Shown here: positions 6,268-12,905 of the stretch, piece after piece | Numbering within the stretch: the first letter of the stretch is position 1 | Layout: each line of letters opens with the position of its first letter | Assembly (NCBI GenBank): GCA_025362765.1 | Contig: JANYFI010000218.1 | Location: forward strand, 1 to 12,947 | From: Ferruginibacter sp. | GTDB lineage: Bacteria; Bacteroidota; Bacteroidia; Chitinophagales; Chitinophagaceae | DNA: 12,947 bases | Reading direction: 5' to 3' | Position numbers and translations under genes: made by a program | Notes under the pieces: generated by a model | Databases searched by the model: none | Told to the model about the DNA's origin: nothing | The model's input: the letters and a program-made list of their open reading frames with translations, nothing else

Positions 6268-8337
6268 ATGAAAAAAATACTCAACCTCAGTTTTATTTTG
6301 ATAGCCATGGTAATATCGGCTACTACTGCATCAGGGCAGATAAAAATTACCAACATCAAACGTCCTTCCACGGTAGCGGTAAATAAATTTTATGCAGGCA
6401 ATAGGTTGCCATTGCAACCGCTTAGTTTTATTAAGTTGCCGGTAGGGGCAATAAAGCCGGAGGGTTGGGTAAAAAAATACCTGGAGTTACAACGGGATGG
6501 CTTGACGGGAAAGCTCGGTGAAATTAGCGCCTGGCTGGATAAAAAAAACAACGCCTGGTTTAGCGGAACCGGAAAGGGCGATCATGGCTGGGAAGAAGTA
6601 CCGTACTGGTTAAAAGGATATGGTAATCTTGGTTATATTTTAAAGGATGATGCCATTATTGCCGAAACCAAATTATGGCTCAACAAGGTGTTTGAAAGCC
6701 AGCAGCCGAATGGTTATTTCGGCCCTGCTCTTGCACCAACTGATATACAGCAAGCCAAAGCTGGTCTGCAGGATATGTGGCCCAATATGCTGATGCTTTG
6801 GTGTATGCAGTCCTACTATGAGTACAGCAAAGATGCCAGGGTGCTTTCTTTCATGACAAAATATTTTAAATGGCAGTCAACCGTGCCGGATGAAAAGCTG
6901 TTGAAAATTTATTGGGAAAACAGCCGGGGTGGCGATAACCTGTACAGTATTTATTGGTTGTACAATCGTACCGGGGAAAAATGGCTCCTGGATCTGGCGA
7001 CTAAAATTCACCGCAATACAGCAGACTGGACGCAGAAGAATAATTTACCCAACTGGCACAACGTAAACATTGCGCAATGTTTCCGCGAGCCGGCTACTTA
7101 TTACATGCAAACAAAAGACAGCAGTTTTTTAAACGCCACTTACAATGATTTTTATTTGGTTCGCAATATATACGGGCAGGTGCCCGGCGGCATGTTTGGT
7201 GCAGATGAGAATGCCCGCAAAGATTTTGACGATCCCCGCCAGGCAGTAGAAACCTGCGGTATGGTAGAACAAATGGCCAGCGACGAAATATTAGCGGGTA
7301 TTACAGGAGATCCCATGTGGGCGGATCATTGCGAGGAAGTGGCTTTTAACACCTATCCCGCGGCGGTAATGCCCGACTTTAAAGGCCTGCGTTATTTAAC
7401 CGCACCCAACATGGTAGTAAGCGATAGCCGCGACCATTCACCCGGCATTCAAAATGAAGGGCCTTTTTTAATGATGAATCCTTTTAGCAGCCGTTGCTGC
7501 CAGCACAATCATTCACAGGGCTGGCCTTACTATGCCGAACATTTGTGGATGGCTACGCCAGACAATGGTATTGCGGCGATGCTCTACAACAGCAGTGAAG
7601 TGTCAGCAAAAGTGGGTAACGGCAAGCTGGTAACGTTGCATCAAACAACGCATTATCCCTTTGATGAAAATATTAAAATTGATATTATTACCGCAGCGCC
7701 GGTAAATTTTCCTTTGTACCTGCGCATACCCAACTGGTGCAATGGAGCCAATATTAAAATAAATGGCGTTGGCCAAAAACTGGTATTGGAACCTGGCTCA
7801 TATGCAAGGTTGGAAAACAACTGGAAACAAGGTGATGTGGTAGAACTGATTTTGCCAATGCAATTGAAAAAACAAGACTGGAGCAAAAATAAAAATAGCG
7901 TTAGTATTAATTACGGGCCGCTTACTTTTTCTCTCAAAATTGAAGAATCATATAAACTCGTTGATCCCAAAAAAGCGGTAGCGTGGGATTCTAAATGGCA
8001 GGCCAATGCAGACCAAAGCAACTGGCCGGCGTATGAAATTTATCCCGCCAGTATGTGGAACTATGGGCTGGTATTAAATAGTCAGCCGTTAGAAGATCAG
8101 TTTGAATTAGTGAAGAAGCCATGGCCTGCTGATAATTTCCCATTCACACAAAACGCTGTACCCTTTACATTAAAAACAAAAGGAAAAATTATTCCGGAAT
8201 GGGGCGTGGATAAATATGGGTTATGTGATATACTGCCGCAAAGTCCGGTAACGGTATCAACAAAAGAACAGTCAATAGAATTGATACCGATGGGAGCAGC
8301 GAGGCTGAGGATAGCTTCTTTTCCGGTGGTGAATTGA
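6268..8337 (+). CDS. Exported DUF1680 / GH127-type glycoside hydrolase (putative beta-L-arabinofuranosidase)
   Basis: The protein has 689 residues from ATG 6268. An alternative ATG at 6232 with a strong ribosome-binding site would add 12. The signal peptide is MKKILNLSFILIAMVISATTASG, cut before Gln24. The DUF1680 (alpha/alpha)6 core begins near LPVGAIKPEGWVKKYLELQ, and the C-terminal third has beta-sandwich features (LYLRIPNWCNGANIKINGVG). GH127 enzymes use a Zn-bound cysteine nucleophile held by Glu and three Cys. The equivalents here are Glu328 and Cys330 in AVETCGMVE and the pair Cys410/Cys411 in SSRCCQHNHSQGWPYY. Glu314 in GADENAR is a candidate acid/base. The cysteine pair is followed by QHN rather than the CCPPN context of the bifidobacterial HypBA1 type, so this is a divergent DUF1680 clade and L-arabinofuranose specificity is not assured. 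It is the last gene of the cluster. Confidence 0.88.
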   Translation: MKKILNLSFILIAMVISATTASGQIKITNIKRPSTVAVNKFYAGNRLPLQPLSFIKLPVGAIKPEGWVKKYLELQRDGLTGKLGEISAWLDKKNNAWFSGTGKGDHGWEEVPYWLKGYGNLGYILKDDAIIAETKLWLNKVFESQQPNGYFGPALAPTDIQQAKAGLQDMWPNMLMLWCMQSYYEYSKDARVLSFMTKYFKWQSTVPDEKLLKIYWENSRGGDNLYSIYWLYNRTGEKWLLDLATKIHRNTADWTQKNNLPNWHNVNIAQCFREPATYYMQTKDSSFLNATYNDFYLVRNIYGQVPGGMFGADENARKDFDDPRQAVETCGMVEQMASDEILAGITGDPMWADHCEEVAFNTYPAAVMPDFKGLRYLTAPNMVVSDSRDHSPGIQNEGPFLMMNPFSSRCCQHNHSQGWPYYAEHLWMATPDNGIAAMLYNSSEVSAKVGNGKLVTLHQTTHYPFDENIKIDIITAAPVNFPLYLRIPNWCNGANIKINGVGQKLVLEPGSYARLENNWKQGDVVELILPMQLKKQDWSKNKNSVSINYGPLTFSLKIEESYKLVDPKKAVAWDSKWQANADQSNWPAYEIYPASMWNYGLVLNSQPLEDQFELVKKPWPADNFPFTQNAVPFTLKTKGKIIPEWGVDKYGLCDILPQSPVTVSTKEQSIELIPMGAARLRIASFPVVN

Positions 8338-8448
8338 GTAACGGAAAAAGGGAAAAGTCAAAAGGCAAAAATAAAAACTGACCCCGGCGAATTAATATAA
8401 ACGGTGATTGATAGAGGTTTTCAACAACAGGCTTCATTGGCGACATAT

Positions 8449-8482
8449 AAAAAAAGACCCCGATTGCTCCTGGCCTTTTTTT
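8449..8482. terminator. Probable bidirectional terminator between convergent genes
   Basis: A7 (8449-8455) pairs with T7 (8476-8482), extended by G-C, one mismatch and CC/GG. This gives a stem with a U-tract in either direction. It lies between the stop of the plus-strand GH127 gene (8337) and the stop of the minus-strand Gln/Asn-rich gene (8498), as expected for a shared terminator. The GC part of the stem is short, so strength is uncertain. The rest of 8338-8497 shows no gene. Confidence 0.5.
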
Positions 8483-8497
8483 GTATAATACTGTTTT

Positions 8498-8893
8498 TTA
8501 AAAACGGTCTCTGCCGTATGCTCTGTGCTCATCGTACCGGTCGTTGTTATAAAATTTCATTTCTCTGTAACCGCGGTGATAGCGGTCCCGGTCATGTCTG
8601 TCGTTAAACCGGTATTCTTCGTGACCATAATTTCTTTCAGCAACATTCGTGTCGTACCGTTCATCCTGCTGACGATTATTTTGTTGTGCGTACTGATTGT
8701 TGTTAGAAGAATACTGGCTGGACTGAGTTTGTTGATTGTGCTGGCCGTATTGGTTGCTCTGGCCATACTGGTTATTGTTTGCAGCCTGGTTATTTCTTCC
8801 TTTATTTCCATTAGTTGAGTATTGTGCGTTTGTTGCGATGGTTATCAATAAAATGGCACTCATCATTGCGGTAATTGTAAAGTTCTTTTTCAT
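8498..8893 (-). CDS. Small exported Gln/Asn-rich, low-complexity protein of unknown function
   Basis: This 131-residue protein starts with MKKN and has a signal peptide of about 23 residues ending TNA, cut before Gln24. The mature chain has two blocks. Residues 31-76 contain 26 Gln or Asn out of 46, with repeated QYGQ/QYSS/QYAQ units. Residues about 77-131 are rich in Arg, Asp, His and Tyr (for example FNDRHDRDRYHRGYRE). No known domain is recognised. The composition predicts a disordered, possibly self-associating periplasmic or surface protein. The gene is real by its signal peptide, matched codon flow and terminator position; overlapping plus-strand frames are shadows. Its start lies 121 bp after the stop of the GT4 gene in the same direction, so read-through is possible, but no clear promoter of its own was found. 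Confidence 0.8.
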   Translation of the reverse strand: MKKNFTITAMMSAILLITIATNAQYSTNGNKGRNNQAANNNQYGQSNQYGQHNQQTQSSQYSSNNNQYAQQNNRQQDERYDTNVAERNYGHEEYRFNDRHDRDRYHRGYREMKFYNNDRYDEHRAYGRDRF

Positions 8894-9014
8894 ATTATGT
8901 AAGTTTTTTGTTACAGTATATCAGATGGGATATTGTAACCTTGGTTTACATATGAAATGTTAAAGCATTGTCCGGTGAGTAACGTGGCGCCTTGCTGAAA
9001 CTTTTAGGGTTGAA

Positions 9015-10217
9015 TTATCCCACAACTACACCCGCCTTTTTTTGTTTTACAAGCCGCGTTTTTACGTATCCGTTTTTGTAAAGGCTTTCAAATGAGTCAA
9101 CTGTTTTTTTGATATCATGTTGCAGACTGAATTCAATACTTTTTTCAGCCATCTGCCGATGCAACTGATCGTTGGAAAATATCTTGTCTATCGAATCAAC
9201 AATGGCACCAGTATCTCCTGTATTAAATAAAAACCCATTTATCTTGTCCTTTACCAGTTCGCCCAGGGCGCCTGCATTTACGGCAATTACGGGTAATCCG
9301 GTAGCCATCGCCTGCAAGGTTACCAGGCTTAGTAATTCGGCCCTGCTGGCGATAATAAAGCAACGGCTTAGGGTGTAGAAAGACGGCAAATCTTCATCGG
9401 GAACAAAGCCGGTAAAAATTACACTGTCTTCAATGTTCAGTTCCTTTGCTTTTTGCTCTAATGCTGTTTTTCTTACGCCTTTGCCTACCACCACAAAACA
9501 AAAATCAATTTGCTTAAGTGCGATAGCTACCGCTTCCAGTATTTCGTCAATACGCTTCTCAGGGTCAACCCGGCCAACATATAACAGCAATGGTTTAGTG
9601 GGTAAACCATATTTACGGGTGATATCATTGTTTGAGGCAATGGTGTTAAACTTACTAAAATCTATTCCGCTGGAAATGGGAATGACGCTGGTTTTTAGCT
9701 TTGGCCTGATTAATCTTGCACCGGTTTCGGTAGGCGTGGTGACCAGCAGTACCTGGTTAAATACGTATGAAAACCGCTTCCACATGAATTCTTCAATCAG
9801 CTTTTTTATCAGTTGATTGTTGAACATCGTGGTAATATTTTCAGGCATAAAATGATTGGTGGCTATAACAGGAATATGCATTTTTTTATTCAGTTCAATT
9901 ACCGCCTTCGATAAAACGAAATGATCCTGTATATGAATAATATCCGGATTAAAATCTTCAATTACTTTTTGTATACGGTGTTGCAACGAAACGGAAACAA
10001 CAAATCGCAGTTTGGGGTAAAAAGGCAGTGGCATGGACGGCATTACATGAACATCCAGACCATCTATTTGTTTTTTAGCGTATTTCATATTTTCAGCAGG
10101 GGCAATCACGGCTACTGTATGTCCTTTCGCCTGAAGCAATGGCGCCACCCGGCAAACAAAATAATACACACCATTCAGGTGTGGGTAATACGTTTCCGAC
10201 ACAAATAATATTCTCAT
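9015..10217 (-). CDS. GT4-family (GT-B fold) glycosyltransferase
   Basis: This 400-residue cytoplasmic or membrane-associated protein has both Rossmann halves. The N-terminal half (1-190) opens with MRILFVSETYYPHLNGV, with the usual glycine loop reduced to Asn15-Gly16, and contains NPDIIHIQDHF. The C-terminal donor-binding half begins at LLYVGRVDPEKRIDEILEA (211-229), where Arg216 and Lys221 are the expected phosphate ligands. It continues to VIFTGFVPDEDLPSFY (266-281) and SRAELLSLVTLQAMATGLPV (291-310). The last segment is the E-x7-E motif, but the second Glu is Gln302. The N-terminal style and the DedA partner recall lipid glycosyltransferases such as diacylglycerol glucosyltransferases, but donor and acceptor cannot be read from the sequence. 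The start codon overlaps the stop of the upstream dedA-like gene by 4 bases (ATGA type), so translational coupling is likely. Confidence 0.88.
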   Translation of the reverse strand: MRILFVSETYYPHLNGVYYFVCRVAPLLQAKGHTVAVIAPAENMKYAKKQIDGLDVHVMPSMPLPFYPKLRFVVSVSLQHRIQKVIEDFNPDIIHIQDHFVLSKAVIELNKKMHIPVIATNHFMPENITTMFNNQLIKKLIEEFMWKRFSYVFNQVLLVTTPTETGARLIRPKLKTSVIPISSGIDFSKFNTIASNNDITRKYGLPTKPLLLYVGRVDPEKRIDEILEAVAIALKQIDFCFVVVGKGVRKTALEQKAKELNIEDSVIFTGFVPDEDLPSFYTLSRCFIIASRAELLSLVTLQAMATGLPVIAVNAGALGELVKDKINGFLFNTGDTGAIVDSIDKIFSNDQLHRQMAEKSIEFSLQHDIKKTVDSFESLYKNGYVKTRLVKQKKAGVVVG

Positions 10218-10780
10218 ATTTTTTTGAGTTTTGATTTAATAAAAAAGAACAGCACCAGCGCAACAGCAACAAGCAGCGTGATGGAAGTAAAATAATTCAG
10301 GTATTGATTGATTTGCCTGTAAGCCTCGCCAAACAAAATACCAATACCGATGTATGCAACATATTGCGCAGCGGATGTTACAAGGCAAACGCCAATAAAT
10401 TTTTTATAGGGAACCCTTGCATTACCCGCCATATAAATACCCGCCACGCCTACACCAAGAATTATTTTTGACAATGATATTGTTCTGGTGGGATTGGCTT
10501 CAAAAAAAAACCTCGTCCGAGCCATTTTTGCATCCGTAAAACCCAGCCAACGACTGATTTCCCTTAGCGGGGTTGACTTGCCCCATCGCCCAAGCATATA
10601 AACAAGTGAATCTCCTGTAATGTCACCCATTACAATGATCACCCATGCATAAAGTGGGTTTAAAAATTCTTTTGAACAGAGCAAGCCGGCAATGACCGCA
10701 ATGATTGGCCCTTCCACAATTGATAATGGAAATAATACCCAGTATTTAAAATGCGATAAGAGCGCTATAATTTGTTCCAA
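10214..10780 (-). CDS. DedA-family (SNARE-associated / VTT domain) integral membrane protein
   Basis: This 188-residue protein has the DedA layout: a re-entrant N-terminal segment with a buried acid (LSIVEGPIIAVIAGLLCS, Glu23), then a helix with GDITGDSLVYMLGRWGK (52-68, Asp53 and Asp57). Further membrane segments lie at about 101-120, 128-150 and 163-181, with a basic C-terminal tail (KSKLKKI). DedA proteins act as membrane lipid or undecaprenyl-phosphate translocases and affect proton motive force and drug resistance. The canonical 'GRFxPxxR' arginines before the second re-entrant loop are not seen; SLSKIILGVGVAG stands there, with Lys105 the only basic residue. The function may therefore differ. 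It is the first gene of a two-gene unit with the GT4 gene, with a 4-base overlap. The probable promoter is about 160 bp upstream. Confidence 0.85.
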   Translation of the reverse strand: MEQIIALLSHFKYWVLFPLSIVEGPIIAVIAGLLCSKEFLNPLYAWVIIVMGDITGDSLVYMLGRWGKSTPLREISRWLGFTDAKMARTRFFFEANPTRTISLSKIILGVGVAGIYMAGNARVPYKKFIGVCLVTSAAQYVAYIGIGILFGEAYRQINQYLNYFTSITLLVAVALVLFFFIKSKLKKI

Positions 10781-10936
10781 TTATTAGATTGATAGTATAA
10801 AAAAATTTGAGTAACGGTATGGTATTACTATGAAATTTATGCAGCTGATCCTACGCTAACATCCGCCTGGCTATTCACTACATTCTTTATGACATATCAT
10901 ACTTATCAACAGTTTCTTTTTAACCTTGATGCTAAA

Positions 10937-10968
10937 CAAATGTAGAAGCTTGGTGGAACTGTAAGCAA
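10937..10968 (-). promoter_or_regulatory. Bacteroidota-type sigma-70 promoter for the dedA/GT4 unit
   Basis: Read on the minus strand, TTG (10968-10966) is followed by a 21-base spacer and then TACATTTG (10944-10937). This is an exact match to the TAnnTTTG -7 element. Transcription would start near 10930, leaving a leader of about 150 bases before the dedA ATG at 10780. The remaining sequence from 10781 to 11045 shows no gene or convincing RNA structure. Confidence 0.5.
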
Positions 10969-11045
10969 TAAAAAAACATTATTAACCTTAACTTAATCCT
11001 TTGCAGTAGTGTTTAATGACAGGCGGTTTAAAATAGTAGCGGGAT

Positions 11046-11270
11046 CAAGTGGTTAAATTGCGGTTTTAAAAATACAAGGTAATCACGCAAATGGGTGACC
11101 AGTGCGCTTCCTGCGATGGCATGCGTATCATGCGGGAATGGTTGGAGGCCGGACTGATTGGCGAAATAGAAAAAGTGTATTGCTGCATGGGCAGGCCCGT
11201 ATGACCGCAGGGTATTTCCTGGCCCAACCAACGGCCCGCAATACAGAAAGAATTGAAATGGGATTTTTAG
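11046..11270 (+). pseudogene. Decayed fragment of a Gfo/Idh/MocA-family oxidoreductase gene
   Basis: One plus-strand frame, interrupted by stops, reads KYKVITQMGDQ (from 11070), then ASCDGMRIMREWLEAGLIGE, EKVYCCMGRPV, a TGA at 11202-11204, PQGISWP, and KELKWDF before TAG at 11268. Intact family members read here as KYKVVTQMGNQ-GASGDGxRxLREWxEAGLIG-xVYCWTxRPVWPQGIPWP-KELDWDLWLG. The TGA and the TAG each replace a conserved Trp codon, a one-base change from TGG. TAA at 11067 interrupts the frame just upstream. The cofactor-binding N-terminus and the catalytic EKP lysine are gone, and the homology ends at the 3' end of the ROK gene. The family is an NAD(P)-dependent sugar or inositol dehydrogenase. 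The fragment lies beside a kinase and a permease and opposite to both, so it may be a relic of former sugar metabolism at this site. Confidence 0.78.
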
Positions 11271-11289
11271 AAATAATAGTTGAATATTT

Positions 11290-12141
11290 TTACTGCACAT
11301 GATCATAATACAAACCCGCCGCTCCAAAAATAGCAGGGTTTTCCATGTCGGAAATTTCAATCCTTAACCGTTCAGCCGATTTTGTAAAGGCGAAGGTTTT
11401 AATTTGTTGCCACATGTTCTCCTGGAAATAAGGATAAGCCAGCCGCACCGATCCACCAAAAATAATCAGCGAAATATCGTACGTGTACATTATCGTTTTG
11501 ATGGCATTGCCCAGGTGCGTGCCCATTTCTGCATACCATTGCTGCGCCTGCTGGTCGCCTGTGTTGGCTTTTTTAAATACAACCGGGCCATCTGTATGAT
11601 ATACATTATTAAAGAATTGTCCGCAGGCATAATACTCGTACACATGTTCCAGATATTGCACCATGCCAAATTCACCGGCACCGCAATTGGCGCCTGCAAA
11701 CAAGCGGTTGTTAATGATGATACCTGCGCCCAGTCCGGTTCCTATGGTAAGGCCGATCATATCTTTTTTGCCAATGCCTTTGCCGAAATAATGTTCGCCC
11801 AATGCAAAGCAATTAGCATCGTTGTTGATAAATGCGGGTATATGATAGCGTTCTTCCAGTATCTTTTTTAATGGCACTTCTTTCCACGAAGGGATATTGA
11901 TTACGTCGTACACAATGCCTTCTTCTGTATCTACCACGCTCGGTACACCCACGCCAATAGACACCACATCGGCTGCTATTAACTGATCAACTACAAAAAA
12001 TAAATCCTGCAATACGTCTTCTTCTGTGCCGGCATTGTTAATGTGTTTGGAATTGATGGCCGAAAGCTGATCGCCATGCACCAAACCGGCCTTAATGCTC
12101 GTAGCGCCAAAATCAACACCAATAATTTTTTTATCGTTCAT
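11290..12141 (-). CDS. ROK-family sugar kinase (glucokinase-like), zinc motif absent
   Basis: This 283-residue cytoplasmic protein has the ASKHA fold. The phosphate-1 loop is GVDFGATSIKAGLV (8-21). INNDANCFALGE (105-116) carries the catalytic base Asp108. IGTGLGAG (133-140) with AGEFGM (155-160) and FGGSV (228-232) form the remaining nucleotide and sugar loops. ROK enzymes normally have ExGH followed by CxCGxxGC binding zinc. Here the His is Met160 and only YYACGQFF follows, so the zinc site is missing. The most likely activity is ATP-dependent hexose phosphorylation, with glucose the default; a non-catalytic or altered-specificity protein is possible. The permease gene lies upstream in the same direction, separated by 185 bp of repeats, which suggests uptake followed by phosphorylation. 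Confidence 0.85.
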   Translation of the reverse strand: MNDKKIIGVDFGATSIKAGLVHGDQLSAINSKHINNAGTEEDVLQDLFFVVDQLIAADVVSIGVGVPSVVDTEEGIVYDVINIPSWKEVPLKKILEERYHIPAFINNDANCFALGEHYFGKGIGKKDMIGLTIGTGLGAGIIINNRLFAGANCGAGEFGMVQYLEHVYEYYACGQFFNNVYHTDGPVVFKKANTGDQQAQQWYAEMGTHLGNAIKTIMYTYDISLIIFGGSVRLAYPYFQENMWQQIKTFAFTKSAERLRIEISDMENPAIFGAAGLYYDHVQ

Positions 12142-12148
12142 GGCTTTT

Positions 12149-12290
12149 AATTACACTGATTTTATCTGATTACACGAATTTTATTTGTTGATTACACGAA
12201 TTTCATAACACGAATTACACGAATTGTTTGTTGATTACTCGAATTTTATAACATAAACCGGTGGGCCGACCGGCAGATTACTCGACTGGC
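12149..12290. repeat. Cluster of short direct repeats ATTACACGAATT
   Basis: ATTACACGAATT occurs exactly at 12169, 12191 and 12214. Near copies occur at 12150 (ATTACACTGATT), 12205 (ATAACACGAATT), 12234 (ATTACTCGAATT) and partly at 12277. A 20-base unit beginning TTTGTTGATTAC is duplicated at 12184-12203 and 12227-12246 with one mismatch. Spacing is irregular and copies overlap, so this is not a CRISPR array. A short hairpin, ACCGGT/ACCGG at 12257-12273, follows. The cluster fills the permease-kinase spacer. Confidence 0.75.
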
Positions 12291-12298
12291 AATATTTA

Positions 12299-12361
12299 CT
12301 ATTGACCATTGCCAACTCACCACTGACTATTGCCCATCGCCTATTGCCTCTACACTGTTGC
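12299..12361. repeat. Degenerate tandem array with a 7-bp period, overlapping the permease 3' end
   Basis: Cutting every seven bases gives CTATTGA, CCATTGC, CAACTCA, CCACTGA, CTATTGC, CCATCGC, CTATTGC, CTCTACA, CTGTTGC. These are nine units with a consensus near CYATTGC. Five of the nine units lie inside the permease gene and encode its last residues (…NSVEAIGDGQ and the TAG stop). Confidence 0.75.
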
Positions 12362-12905
12362 TTATGGTGTCGTCATCACCTTTCCTAAAAAGCTTGATCG
12401 TTTTGTTGACAATAATGGGTTTTGCCCAAAAGCCAATACTCAAAATATACCCTAAAGTGAAGTATAAAAAACACATCCCCAACTTTAATCCGAAATGATC
12501 TCCCAGCCAACCCACAATCAACGGAATAATCGCACCCCCAATAATGCCGGTTACAAGGATGCCGGAGAAAGAACCGTGGTGCTCTTCAACCGAATTCAAC
12601 GCCAGTGAAAATATAATAGGGTACATCACCGATGCGAAAAAACCTACCATCGGAAAAGCTATCAATGCAATTTGAGCACTACCAAATAAGCCTGCGCTTA
12701 ACGATACAATAGCAAGAATGGTAAATGAAATCAGCACGATCCTGCTGTCAAGTAATTTTAATAACAACAATCCCAGTACGCCGCCAGCGGTCATCAATCC
12801 CCAAAAATAGGCGACCGTATCAGCACCTGTTTTTTGCGGATCAAGTGCATGATAAGTAAAGAGGAATTGAGAAATCCAATTGGCTACACCTTGCTCTGTG
12901 CCCAC
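12327..12905 (-). CDS. C-terminal half of a FucP/GlcP-type MFS sugar permease (partial or interrupted)
   Basis: A 192-residue open frame from GTG 12905 contains about six membrane segments. It matches the second half of FucP-family sugar:H+ symporters of about 400-440 residues. It opens with the helix-7 motif YVGTEQGVANWISQFL, of which the Tyr codon lies just before the GTG, so the GTG is not the true start. Later features are FWGLMTAGGVLGLLLLKLLDSR, FPMVGFFASVMYPIIFSLALNS and GIIGGAIIPLIVGWLGDHFGL. In the same frame a TAA stands at 12924-12926, only 21 bases upstream, so the N-terminal half, which should continue past the window edge, is cut off in this sequence. This could be a pseudogene, a frameshift or an edge-sequence error. 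The tail after the last helix is built from a heptamer repeat. The expected role is glucose/galactose-type sugar uptake together with the adjacent ROK kinase. Confidence 0.72.
   Translation of the reverse strand: MGTEQGVANWISQFLFTYHALDPQKTGADTVAYFWGLMTAGGVLGLLLLKLLDSRIVLISFTILAIVSLSAGLFGSAQIALIAFPMVGFFASVMYPIIFSLALNSVEEHHGSFSGILVTGIIGGAIIPLIVGWLGDHFGLKLGMCFLYFTLGYILSIGFWAKPIIVNKTIKLFRKGDDDTISNSVEAIGDGQ

Noticed and set aside
8525..8818. 97-codon hydrophobic plus-strand frame
   Set aside because: It is the complement of the Gln/Asn-rich coding sequence; CAG/AAC-type codons read backwards give Leu/Val-rich shadows.
11102..11302. 66-codon plus-strand open frame
   Set aside because: It is out of frame with the recognisable Gfo/Idh/MocA remnant and its translation resembles nothing.
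11028..11360. 110-codon minus-strand open frame overlapping the ROK 3' end
   Set aside because: It is antisense to the oxidoreductase relic and overlaps the real ROK C-terminus; its translation shows no domain or signal.
12149..12290. Possible CRISPR array
   Set aside because: Units are only about 12 bp, overlap one another and have unequal spacing with no unique spacers; no cas gene is nearby.
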